Of a DNA stretch of 64,000 bases, positions 8,223 to 15,703 are shown one piece after another; position 1 is the first letter of the stretch; each line of letters starts with the position of its first letter. Position numbers and translations under genes: made by a program. The notes under the pieces are model-generated. The model worked only from the letters and a program-made list of their open reading frames with translations. It ran no database searches and had not been told where the DNA came from. Source of the DNA: Gammaproteobacteria bacterium (GTDB lineage Bacteria; Pseudomonadota; Gammaproteobacteria; Pseudomonadales; Cellvibrionaceae); assembly GCA_004172865.1 (NCBI GenBank), contig SEBV01000014.1:1-64000 (forward strand). Reading direction: 5' to 3'.

Positions 8223-8468
8223 TTATGAGCTATTAAAGCTATCGTAATTTTTTTGCATCAAAAGCCAGCTTTCAGTTGATCGGCCCAATGTTTTTGACAG
8301 CCGATCAGCCCACTCTTCATTAAGGCTCAATTTCGCGTTCAGCAATTGATTGAGAGATTCCAATGGAACATCTAGTTTATGAGCCAACTCCTCATTAGAA
8401 AGCTGCAACGGCTGGACATAAGTACGAAAAATAAATTCGCCCGGATGAACTGGATTGTGCTGCTTCAC
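8223..8468 (-). CDS. higA: HigA-family antitoxin-like Xre regulator
   Basis: The 81-residue product begins NPVHPGEFIFRTYVQPLQL, matching the HPGEIL..EFL..L pattern at the start of HigA antitoxins, and continues with a helix-turn-helix (SNEELAHKLDVPLESLNQLL) and the HigA-like end RLSKTLGRSTESWLLMQ. HigA binds its own promoter and neutralises the HigB RNase. No HigB-like gene is next to it; instead its start overlaps the stop of a HAD hydrolase gene by 4 bp (8465-8468). It is therefore an orphan antitoxin or a regulator of the HAD gene. Confidence 0.75.
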   Translation of the reverse strand: MKQHNPVHPGEFIFRTYVQPLQLSNEELAHKLDVPLESLNQLLNAKLSLNEEWADRLSKTLGRSTESWLLMQKNYDSFNSS

Positions 8469-9109
8469 TGATTATTCTCATCTACATAATTCAAAACTTC
8501 GGTTAATGAAGTAATTTGATAAGATTGAGTAACACCGCTTCGAACCAGGTGAACCGCCTTCATTCCCATCGCGGTAGGGCCGACATAATCTGCCTCAAAT
8601 GTATCACCGACAAATAAGCACTGTTCAGCGCTACAATTAAAGCTGCTTAAAATCGATTGGTATATTTGAGCCTCGGGCTTGATGATACTCAACTCATAAC
8701 TTAGAAAGTGTTTTAAATCGAAGCCCGCCAACAGTCTATCAATCGCTGCTCCATAAGGTTGAGCCAAGTTTGAACAGAGTCCAATTTTTATACCGCGAGA
8801 TTGCAAAGCATTTAAAGTTGGAACGACATCATCAAATAAAGTAAGGCTCGATAATTCATCGCCAATTTGCCACTCGAGCTTTTGAACTAACTCAGAAGGA
8901 GGATTGATCCCTAACTCATTACCAATGTATTCAAGATCACCGTTAATGGTCATCACCATCCGCGCGTCATCAGGCCTAACCTGTCGTCCATTTTCGCGAG
9001 CCAATTTAAGAAGCTGCCTGAAAGGATGGTGCTGAATACCGAATTTAATTAGTGTGCCAAAGATATCAAATACAACGTGCCTAACTTTGCTTTTACTGTC
9101 CATTATCAA
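8465..9109 (-). CDS. HAD-superfamily hydrolase
   Basis: A 214-residue haloacid-dehalogenase-like hydrolase. Motif I is FDIFGTL (nucleophile Asp, residues about 14-20), motif II LCSNL, motif III Lys in IIKPEAQIY, and motif IV VGDTFEADYVGP. These suit a HAD-IA phosphatase that removes phosphate from a small metabolite; the substrate is unknown. It is the first gene of a two-gene minus-strand unit with the HigA-like gene. ATG 9109 is followed by a second in-frame ATG two codons later, so the exact start is open. Confidence 0.85.
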   Translation of the reverse strand: MIMDSKSKVRHVVFDIFGTLIKFGIQHHPFRQLLKLARENGRQVRPDDARMVMTINGDLEYIGNELGINPPSELVQKLEWQIGDELSSLTLFDDVVPTLNALQSRGIKIGLCSNLAQPYGAAIDRLLAGFDLKHFLSYELSIIKPEAQIYQSILSSFNCSAEQCLFVGDTFEADYVGPTAMGMKAVHLVRSGVTQSYQITSLTEVLNYVDENNQ

Positions 9110-9340
9110 ATACTTTCACTTTTCAATAAGTTAAGGTTACCGAAATTTAAGGAACATAAACAAAAGATTTACTTTGCTGAGATGAATACACCAACGTTTC
9201 GCCTCGCCACCTACTGGCGCAATAAGTGCCCACAAATTGACTACATCATTGTGTAAAAGAGTGATCTATAGTGCTTTTGGGATTCTCTAAGCGTTTGATT
9301 TTAAAGACATTGTGCAACACTGTGGCTTAGTGTGCAGGCT

Positions 9341-9372
9341 AGGACGGGGGTTCAACTCCCCCCGGCCCACCA
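9341..9372 (+). other. tmRNA/tRNA-like 3' end with CCA, candidate attachment site
   Basis: GGAC precedes a 5-bp T stem (9346-9350 GGGGG, 9358-9362 CCCCC) closing the loop TTCAACT, then CGGCCC-A-CCA ending at 9372. GGAC before the stem and the TTCAACTC loop are usual in gammaproteobacterial tmRNA 3' ends. Only six bases, not seven, separate the stem from the discriminator, and no full tmRNA or tRNA body can be folded upstream. This fits a partial, slightly altered copy left by island integration. It could instead be a decayed tRNA. Confidence 0.5.
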
Positions 9373-9379
9373 AGTTAAT

Positions 9380-9409
9380 AAAAAAAGACGTCCTTGGACG
9401 TCTTTTTTT
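9380..9409 (+). terminator. Intrinsic terminator after the RNA 3' end
   Basis: Stem AAAAAAAGACGTCC / GGACGTCTTTTTTT with a 2-base centre and a T run. It lies 7 bp after the CCA, where a tmRNA or tRNA terminator belongs. The flank ATGCCTGAAATT after it recurs after the terminator at 15626-15655. Confidence 0.8.
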
Positions 9410-9577
9410 ATGCCTGAAATTCAGTCATGCAAGGAGTTAAGATTCATCTGAACCCCAGAACATCACCCAACTTCTTATACTTTATGCATTCCATAAATGA
9501 TCAGGGCCAAGTTAAAAACTATTTTAAAATTAATAGTTACCGGTCTCATCAGTAGTGGGAAGGCTGCAAAAATAATA

Positions 9578-10333
9578 CTATGACGATTTATCATTTTTGA
9601 TAATTCCAGCGAGTTCAGTCCACAACTTAATGTAGGCAAAGTTAGCCGGTTTTAATTTAGCAAATACATCGATTGGAGCTTTGTGTTCTCCCATGTTTTC
9701 AACATCAGCCGAATAAGGGATTACCGAGTTCAAGAATGCATACTTGCCAGACATGGTTTCCATCGTCATTTTATGCAAGTTCTTTTGTGACTGAACCATA
9801 GAAAAAAATGGAATTATTTTACTTTTTTTATAGTCATTTTCATCAAAAAATTCTGATAATTGTTCAAAAGTTCGCTCCGATAAAGTCGTAGGAATTACCG
9901 GGACGAGAATTAAATTGGATGCTACAAATATAGCTTCAGATAAATTGCTAATCGATGGTGGGCAATCCAGAACGATAAGATCGTACTCTTTACCAAACCC
10001 TTTCAATATACTTTTCAATCTGCTCTTTCTTTTTTTAACGCCTGCTAAAAAGGAATCAAAATTACGGAAATTTAAGTGAGCGGGAATAATATCCAAATTC
10101 TCAAAGTCGCTTGCCTTGATATTTTTTACTACATCTTCATAAGCGCCAAAAAAGCGCTCACTCCATTTCTTTGATGATGGTTTTACTCGAAAATAAAAGG
10201 AAGATGCACCTTGCGGATCTAAATCTATTAATAGCGTCTTAAATCCAGATTTAGCAGCTAAATAGGCGATATTAACCGCTGCTGCGGTCTTGCCGACACC
10301 ACCTTTCATGCTGTAACACGCTATCACTTTCAT
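9578..10333 (-). CDS. ParA/MinD-family ATPase
   Basis: The 251-residue protein opens MKVIACYSMKGGVGKTAAA, the deviant Walker A motif of ParA/MinD ATPases (residues 10-17), followed by LIDLDPQGASS (Walker A') and LIVLDCPPS (Walker B). There is no N-terminal DNA-binding domain, so this is a small ParA type, which positions cargo on the nucleoid rather than acting as a plasmid autorepressor. No ParB gene is adjacent. It overlaps the upstream CHAD gene by 4 bp (10330-10333), so the two are co-translated. The cargo may therefore be something bound by the CHAD protein, such as polyphosphate bodies. Confidence 0.88.
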   Translation of the reverse strand: MKVIACYSMKGGVGKTAAAVNIAYLAAKSGFKTLLIDLDPQGASSFYFRVKPSSKKWSERFFGAYEDVVKNIKASDFENLDIIPAHLNFRNFDSFLAGVKKRKSRLKSILKGFGKEYDLIVLDCPPSISNLSEAIFVASNLILVPVIPTTLSERTFEQLSEFFDENDYKKSKIIPFFSMVQSQKNLHKMTMETMSGKYAFLNSVIPYSADVENMGEHKAPIDVFAKLKPANFAYIKLWTELAGIIKNDKSS

Positions 10334-11868
10334 ACCGAATCGCCCTGCCTCGTTGAGCCAAATATCACATCAATTTTGTCAGTCATTTTTTCTGTAAAGA
10401 AGTTGGCCAGAACATTAGTGACCTTGCACTTTTCTTCAACTTGCTTTTGGTGCAACACCGCAATTAACCCGGATAGAGATTTTGACATTTCTATGCGGTC
10501 GTCATTGATATAGTTTTGTAAAAAGCTTATCTGCGTGGCGTAATCATTAAAGTTACCCAGCACGGTTTGTATTTTTTTAACTTCACCCACTAACTTAGCA
10601 GTATCTTTTTGGGGTAAGAGATCAATAAAAAACTCAATCAAATAACGAAATTTTTTGAACTCGATACGCAGTGCATGAACATCATCATCGGCAGATTGAC
10701 TATTTGTGGTCGCGCTCATTGCGAGCATCTTATGATAGCGATTTATCAATAACTTTTTGGCAACCTGTAAAATAGGTTGTGTCGCAGCCTTCATTTCATA
10801 GGTTGAAGACAAGGATAATTCTTCAGCGCAAGCAGAAATTTCACTGGCATAACTTTTCGAAGAAAAGTAATGAACCACTTTTTTTTGCTCTTCTTTTCGC
10901 TGCGCTTTAATCAAGCTGTAAAGCTCGGTTAACCCGCTGCTGAAATTCTCGGGAAGCAATGCACGATAATTTTCTTCGTCCAACAGAAATACATCGAGAT
11001 CACGCAATCTATTTGTCTTACCGACAATCATAGAAAGCTTTTCCTTCAGCATTGCAACCGTCGCTTGCGGCAGCGATTTCTTCAATAAACTAATCAATGA
11101 TCTTAATTTTCTAAAATTCACTCTATATTGGTGCAAAAATTCGGTATCTATATCTTTTACCGCGCCACTAACATGAAGTTTTGCGGAGTTGAGTAATCCG
11201 AGCGAAGCGATTCTCACAGAGTCTTCAGCTGGCATGTCAGCATCTATAGGTATTTCAAAATTGGTATCTGTTTCAAAATTTTTAGCAGCGTGATTCATCA
11301 ATATCGTTTTTAATCCGAAATGATTAATTTCTTCCTCGACCACACTATCGAGAGATTTTTCTGCGCGATTATAATATTTTTTGTAGCCGCGCAATGCGCT
11401 CAACGTAAGATAGTGAACTGTAGTTTTTTCCACTATAGCTTTAGTTAGGCAAGCCTTAACTACAATTTTTTGATCCTCATTGCGCAGCAGATATTCTTGT
11501 TCAGTGAGTTTTACACTTATCACAGGTATAACAGCGCGCAATCCTATTAATTTCTGCAGAACTTTTTTCTCTCCAGAAAAATCCCACCAAAATCGAGCAC
11601 CATTCGATGCCTTAATTTCTCTTAATTTACCAGTGGGATCAATAAGCTTAAATTCCTGGTCGCTAGTTTTATAGAATAAATAACCTGCTTTCCATAGATG
11701 AGAGTCAAAATCGTCCAAAAAAGTTAATACTGAGGGCACAACATCACTTACGCCAACGTCGAAATTAGAGGAAAATATCGAGGGAAAATCATGAACGAGG
11801 CTACTATTTATTTGCCAGGTAATTTCAGATAGAGAGTTCATTTTTAAATCGTCAGCCAACGAAAACAC
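10330..11868 (-). CDS. CYTH-like/CHAD domain protein, polyphosphate-binding candidate
   Basis: The 512-residue protein has a C-terminal CHAD domain (about residues 225-500) with the two typical helices LHQYRVNFRKLRSLI and VHALRIEFKKFRYLIEFF, whose conserved His, Arg and Lys form the basic polyphosphate-binding surface. Residues about 55-190 resemble a degenerate CYTH fold (LREIKASNGARFWW, LRAVIPVISVK), but the EXEXK triphosphatase motif is missing, so this part is probably not catalytic. CHAD proteins are known to localise to polyphosphate granules. Co-translation with a ParA ATPase suggests a granule-positioning pair. The upstream 490 bp is non-coding. Confidence 0.75.
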   Translation of the reverse strand: MFSLADDLKMNSLSEITWQINSSLVHDFPSIFSSNFDVGVSDVVPSVLTFLDDFDSHLWKAGYLFYKTSDQEFKLIDPTGKLREIKASNGARFWWDFSGEKKVLQKLIGLRAVIPVISVKLTEQEYLLRNEDQKIVVKACLTKAIVEKTTVHYLTLSALRGYKKYYNRAEKSLDSVVEEEINHFGLKTILMNHAAKNFETDTNFEIPIDADMPAEDSVRIASLGLLNSAKLHVSGAVKDIDTEFLHQYRVNFRKLRSLISLLKKSLPQATVAMLKEKLSMIVGKTNRLRDLDVFLLDEENYRALLPENFSSGLTELYSLIKAQRKEEQKKVVHYFSSKSYASEISACAEELSLSSTYEMKAATQPILQVAKKLLINRYHKMLAMSATTNSQSADDDVHALRIEFKKFRYLIEFFIDLLPQKDTAKLVGEVKKIQTVLGNFNDYATQISFLQNYINDDRIEMSKSLSGLIAVLHQKQVEEKCKVTNVLANFFTEKMTDKIDVIFGSTRQGDSV

Positions 11869-12358
11869 CTCACAAATAATGTTAATTTATTGATGTTAAC
11901 ATTGCAGAAGCTAATCTTCTAATGAATTTATTTTTGTAATCAATCTGTAATAAATCATGATAAGACTGAGAAGATCGAGTGAATTTAAAAAAACTATTTC
12001 AATGTGAAAATAAGTATAGATAGCTGTCGTTAAAATCATGACAGCGACAACTTACCATTAAAATTCTCATCCAAAAGGCTTCATATAAACCACAGATCAA
12101 CAAAGAAACTCAAAACGGATTGAACTTTTTTGATGGAGTAACGTCAATGTAGTGTGTGTTTTACTTTCATGAGCTAACTCCCTCCTTATTGGCACTTTGC
12201 CAGCTAAGCGATTATTTTTGCAAAGCTAACCCAACGAAAGTTGGGTTTTTTTATATGCAATTTTTGGATTAGAGATTTCATCAATATATTCATAGCCTGC
12301 TCTTTTAAATGAATTATGTTCAGAATACATATCTTTAATGAGAAAGCGATTCTAGATT
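11869..12358. other. Intergenic region, possible small RNA on the plus strand
   Basis: No gene is visible here. The left part should hold the minus-strand promoter of the CHAD-ParA unit. The right part ends in a textbook terminator on the plus strand (12228-12252) although no plus-strand gene precedes it, so a short RNA ending at 12252 is possible. TTGAAC at 12120-12125 could be part of a promoter, but no convincing -10 follows. Confidence 0.3.
12228..12252 (+). terminator. Strong intrinsic terminator with GAAA loop
   Basis: An 8-bp stem AACCCAAC / GTTGGGTT closed by a GAAA tetraloop and followed by a run of T residues. It is oriented for plus-strand transcription and has no protein gene upstream on that strand. 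Confidence 0.75.
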
Positions 12359-13426
12359 TTAATGATCTTCAAATAATTGAACCGCAGTTTGCAAAGCTTT
12401 TTCATATAACTGATCAGCAGGCATTCGCGGGCGCGCGGATTTTACGGCATCATTTTTAGCAGAATCATTCACCAACATCCGCACCTTGCGGAGAGCGCTT
12501 CCATCACTTACAACAATGCCAATTAATAAACCTGACAGATTATAGATACCAGTACCGTCATCAATGTTTTGAGCGTTAAGCGAATACATCTTTTCTGTTC
12601 CTGCGATGGGCGAACCTAAAATATCAATACGCAATTGTGGCCAGTTAGGTTTCGCATCATGTGCAAAACCCACGCTGTAAATTGGCGTTCCCGGGAATGG
12701 TGTTTTGTTAATTATTTCTGCTGGACCAAGTGTAGGTGCAGGATTTTCTATTATTAATCGTGCTAAATAAGCATCGGCAAATGTTTCATCAATATGTGCT
12801 TTATAAATGTGCCCAAAACCATTGCGCATAAAAAAATATTTATTTTTTAAAAGCGAAACACGACTGGTCATAATATGTGTTGCATCTACAACAATACCAT
12901 TTGCCAGAAGTTTATTATTAATGAGCGATTTTGTATCTGTAATGGGACCCAGTTGAATATTGGCTGCTGTAAACGCATTTGAATCAAGTTGACCATTATT
13001 TATTTGCGTTAACATCGTCGTCACATCAGAGCTTTTGTGTTTTTCAAGTGACGATGACAATAGATTTTTGGCAGGCTGTGTTTGCCCACCGATTGCCAAT
13101 AACCATGCATAAAATAAAGTTGCGTCAGAAAAATCTGGATGTTCAGCTTGAGTGTGTGCAGCTGCGCCAAGTGCGTGGCGGTATTCTCCCGCTTGCATGA
13201 GCGTTTGTATCATTGCCAGCTCGATTTCCCCTGAGTGAAAACTGCTGGCAGCTTCATCCAGCTGATTGCGAGCGTGTTCAATATCGCCAATCATTAAATC
13301 GTGGTGAACTGTTTTCTGGATGTGTTGAATTTTTTTATACTGATCTGGCGTGTAATTATCTGCATGTAGTTTGAGCGATAACGAACTGCACAGTAAAACA
13401 ATTACGGTAACAATATATTTATTCAT
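12359..13426 (-). CDS. Secreted trypsin-like pseudo-protease with N-terminal helical repeats
   Basis: I place the start at ATG 13426, which begins a Sec signal peptide (MNKYIVTVIVLLCSS, cleavage after LHA); the longer frame to 13465 would run into the terminator of the upstream gene. After export the protein has TPR-like helices (about residues 25-140) and then a trypsin-like fold: GIVVDATHIMTSRVSL, YLARLIIENP, and GTGIYNLSGLLIGIVV. In active S1 proteases the last block reads GNSGGPLFN..G.LIGI and the first carries the His of the triad. Both the catalytic Ser and His appear to be missing, so it is probably a binding or scaffold protein in the periplasm. Confidence 0.5.
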   Translation of the reverse strand: MNKYIVTVIVLLCSSLSLKLHADNYTPDQYKKIQHIQKTVHHDLMIGDIEHARNQLDEAASSFHSGEIELAMIQTLMQAGEYRHALGAAAHTQAEHPDFSDATLFYAWLLAIGGQTQPAKNLLSSSLEKHKSSDVTTMLTQINNGQLDSNAFTAANIQLGPITDTKSLINNKLLANGIVVDATHIMTSRVSLLKNKYFFMRNGFGHIYKAHIDETFADAYLARLIIENPAPTLGPAEIINKTPFPGTPIYSVGFAHDAKPNWPQLRIDILGSPIAGTEKMYSLNAQNIDDGTGIYNLSGLLIGIVVSDGSALRKVRMLVNDSAKNDAVKSARPRMPADQLYEKALQTAVQLFEDH

Positions 13427-13453
13427 AGATAACAACCTGAACAGCTTAAACAT

Positions 13454-13487
13454 AAAAACCCGCAAGGTATTAACTCGCGGGTTTTTT
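13454..13487. terminator. Bidirectional intrinsic terminator
   Basis: Arms AAAAACCCGC and GCGGGTTTTTT flank a 13-base loop, with T runs readable on both strands. It lies just after the nucleotidase gene on the minus strand and supports a start for the following gene at 13426 rather than 13465. Confidence 0.75.
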
Positions 13488-13505
13488 GTTGTTTATTGCT
13501 ACGAC

Positions 13506-15536
13506 TTATTGATTTGTGTTGGCGCCGGTAATACAGCCAGTTGAATCAACGGGTGCATTTAAACGTGTTAAACGCGGTTTGCCTAAACTCGCACTTGTAG
13601 GATCATAGGGGCTCTTAGCATTTTTAATATTAAACGCCACCAGGTAAGCAGATAAGGCATCTATATCTTGCGCACCGCCCAGTAGATTTTTACCATTTAA
13701 AAATGTTGTGAAGCCATCCCCACCGGTAGACATAAAATTATTTACAGTCACACGGTAAGTTTTAGTCGGATTTAAAACTACACCGGTCGCATCTACGATA
13801 GTGTCTACTGAATTATCCGCTGCAGTTAAGGTGACATTGGTGATGCGCGCATCGCAGGCTTTGCTGCCATCCCAGTTATATTTAAAACCTGCAGAATGAT
13901 GCATCAAGCGCGATGCTGCTGCAGCTTGTCCGCGACATCCGGCAAATTGTTGCTCCAACACATTTTTAAGATCTTGTGCAGTAATGGTCATGGTCACCAA
14001 ACTATTTCCAAAGGGCTGCACCGTGTAAGCCTCTCCGTAAGTGACATTGCCATCACCTTCATTAGCTGCGCTATTCGCGTAAGTAAAATCTGCACGTACA
14101 CCACCGCGATTCATAAACGCAATTTGTGCTCCGCCAAATTGTTCTGCGGCAGTCGCGGCTAATTGCGCATCGGCAAGTAACTGTCCGTTATCACTGTTAC
14201 AAGCTGCGTCAGATGTATTAGGCATAGCTTTGGTAACAGAACCGATAACAACGTTTGAAATCGGTACAACTAATGCGTTGTATTTATCGACAATACTTAA
14301 CACCTCTGCGTTGGGTGTAACGCTGGAATCTGTGCGATCAACGAGGCGATTCGTTACTGCAACTGTTATGATGTCGTGTGATGCCGGATTAATCGTTACA
14401 TCAATATCACTCAAGACACGACCGTAATTAGATGCTTGGGTAACGGGAATTAAACGTCCGGTTTTATTCGCGACACCTGTCGGGCGTGTTGTACTTTTCA
14501 GCGTGTTAGTTGCGGCATCAACTTTTGTATCGACTGTGGTTGCAGAACAATTATAAGCAGTGTGCGAATGTCCGCTAATTACTAAATCAACAGCGTCATC
14601 CAAACGGTTCACAATTTTTGCGATGTCGGAGCCTGATAAATTATCGGTGCAGCCATTGATATCTGACGTTAATACACTGGCATCAGCGCTGCTAACATTT
14701 TGAAATCCACCTTGATGTACCAATACAACAATTGACTCAACACCTTGTTCGCGCAACGTTGGTATTAAGGCATTAACCGTATCAGCTTCATCGTTAAATG
14801 TAAGGCCTGCAACACCACTTGGCGTTACGATGGTTGGAGTATCTTTGAGTGTCATACCGATAAATGCAATTTTGACACCGTTAAATGTTTTTATTCCGTA
14901 CGCAGGAAACAATGATTTCCCATCGGCTTTTACAACGTTAGCGGACAACCATTTAAATTTCGCGCCTTCAAAAGGTACTGGCGTTCCAACCGTTGCACCG
15001 TTACAACTATTTGCATCGGCAGTAATGCATCCGCCATTTTGTAAACGTAATAATTCGGTAGCGCCTTTATCAAATTCATGATTGCCTACCGATGTAAAAT
15101 CCAATCCCATGCGATTCAATGTTTCTACCGCAGGCTCATCGTGAAATAACGCAGATACTAATGGTGATGCACCAATTAAATCGCCCGACGCAACAACAAC
15201 TGAATTAGGATTTGATGATTTTATTTTTGTAATATATGCAGCCAAATACTCAGCACCACCTACTGCTTTTTTCGGTGAAAGGCTGTTAGCCGTTTGACCA
15301 AAAGTGCCTGGCGATTGTAAGTTGCCGTGGAAGTCATTAAAGCCAATAATTTTTACGGTAAATGGTGTGGCATCCGCAACTGAACTAGAAGAACTGCTCA
15401 TCGCACTGGATTCGGTGCTCATAGCGCTTGAACTATTTGGGATGGGCGAAGGTGAGGACGGTGTCGATGAATCACTACCGCACGCGGCCAAGATTAATGA
15501 TGAAGAAAAAATAACTAACGCAGAAATTTTTTTCAT
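13506..15536 (-). CDS. 5'-nucleotidase / 2',3'-cyclic phosphodiesterase family lipoprotein
   Basis: Start set at ATG 15536, which gives a lipoprotein signal (MKKISALVIFSSSLILAAC, lipobox LAAC); a longer upstream frame lacks sense. A Ser-rich linker leads into a calcineurin-like metallophosphatase domain with the metal-binding motifs GFNDFHGN, SGDLIG, VGNHEFD, VLVHQGG and SGHSHT. The C-terminal half is a 5'-nucleotidase substrate domain (FMNRGGVRADF, PFGNSLVTM, FMSTGGDGF). Such UshA/YfkN-type enzymes release phosphate and nucleosides from extracellular nucleotides. It has terminators on both sides and no copy of the shared sigma-factor motif upstream, so it seems independently transcribed. Confidence 0.88.
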   Translation of the reverse strand: MKKISALVIFSSSLILAACGSDSSTPSSPSPIPNSSSAMSTESSAMSSSSSSVADATPFTVKIIGFNDFHGNLQSPGTFGQTANSLSPKKAVGGAEYLAAYITKIKSSNPNSVVVASGDLIGASPLVSALFHDEPAVETLNRMGLDFTSVGNHEFDKGATELLRLQNGGCITADANSCNGATVGTPVPFEGAKFKWLSANVVKADGKSLFPAYGIKTFNGVKIAFIGMTLKDTPTIVTPSGVAGLTFNDEADTVNALIPTLREQGVESIVVLVHQGGFQNVSSADASVLTSDINGCTDNLSGSDIAKIVNRLDDAVDLVISGHSHTAYNCSATTVDTKVDAATNTLKSTTRPTGVANKTGRLIPVTQASNYGRVLSDIDVTINPASHDIITVAVTNRLVDRTDSSVTPNAEVLSIVDKYNALVVPISNVVIGSVTKAMPNTSDAACNSDNGQLLADAQLAATAAEQFGGAQIAFMNRGGVRADFTYANSAANEGDGNVTYGEAYTVQPFGNSLVTMTITAQDLKNVLEQQFAGCRGQAAAASRLMHHSAGFKYNWDGSKACDARITNVTLTAADNSVDTIVDATGVVLNPTKTYRVTVNNFMSTGGDGFTTFLNGKNLLGGAQDIDALSAYLVAFNIKNAKSPYDPTSASLGKPRLTRLNAPVDSTGCITGANTNQ

Positions 15537-15625
15537 GGGACGAATACCTATAGGAAACTTAATTGAAAACTCTATAGGTGCTAAATGACTGTAAGGTGAC
15601 AACTACATATAAATATTTTATTGAA

Positions 15626-15655
15626 AAAAAAAGACGTCAAATGACGTCTTTTTTT
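15626..15655 (-). terminator. Intrinsic terminator of the amidase unit
   Basis: Stem AAAAAAAGACGTC / GACGTCTTTTTTT with a 4-base loop, located about 50 bp after the amidase stop on the minus strand. The stem and the ATGCCTGAAATT flank are shared with the terminator at 9380-9409. Confidence 0.8.
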
Positions 15656-15703
15656 ATGCCTGAAATTTAGCTAACTAAAAGAATTAGCGCGCATCTATTT
15701 AAA

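Larger units (their letters stand above)
1..9372. mobile_element. Right part of a putative genomic island ending in a tmRNA/tRNA-like 3' end
   Basis: The stretch carries a phage module, an MFS exporter, unknown small genes and a HAD/HigA pair, and stops at a CCA-terminated RNA 3'-end-like fragment (9341-9372) directly followed by an intrinsic terminator. Islands that integrate at the 3' end of tmRNA or tRNA genes leave such a fragment on the far side. The integrase and the intact RNA gene would be left of the window. This is inference from gene content and the fragment; the left boundary is not seen. Confidence 0.5.
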
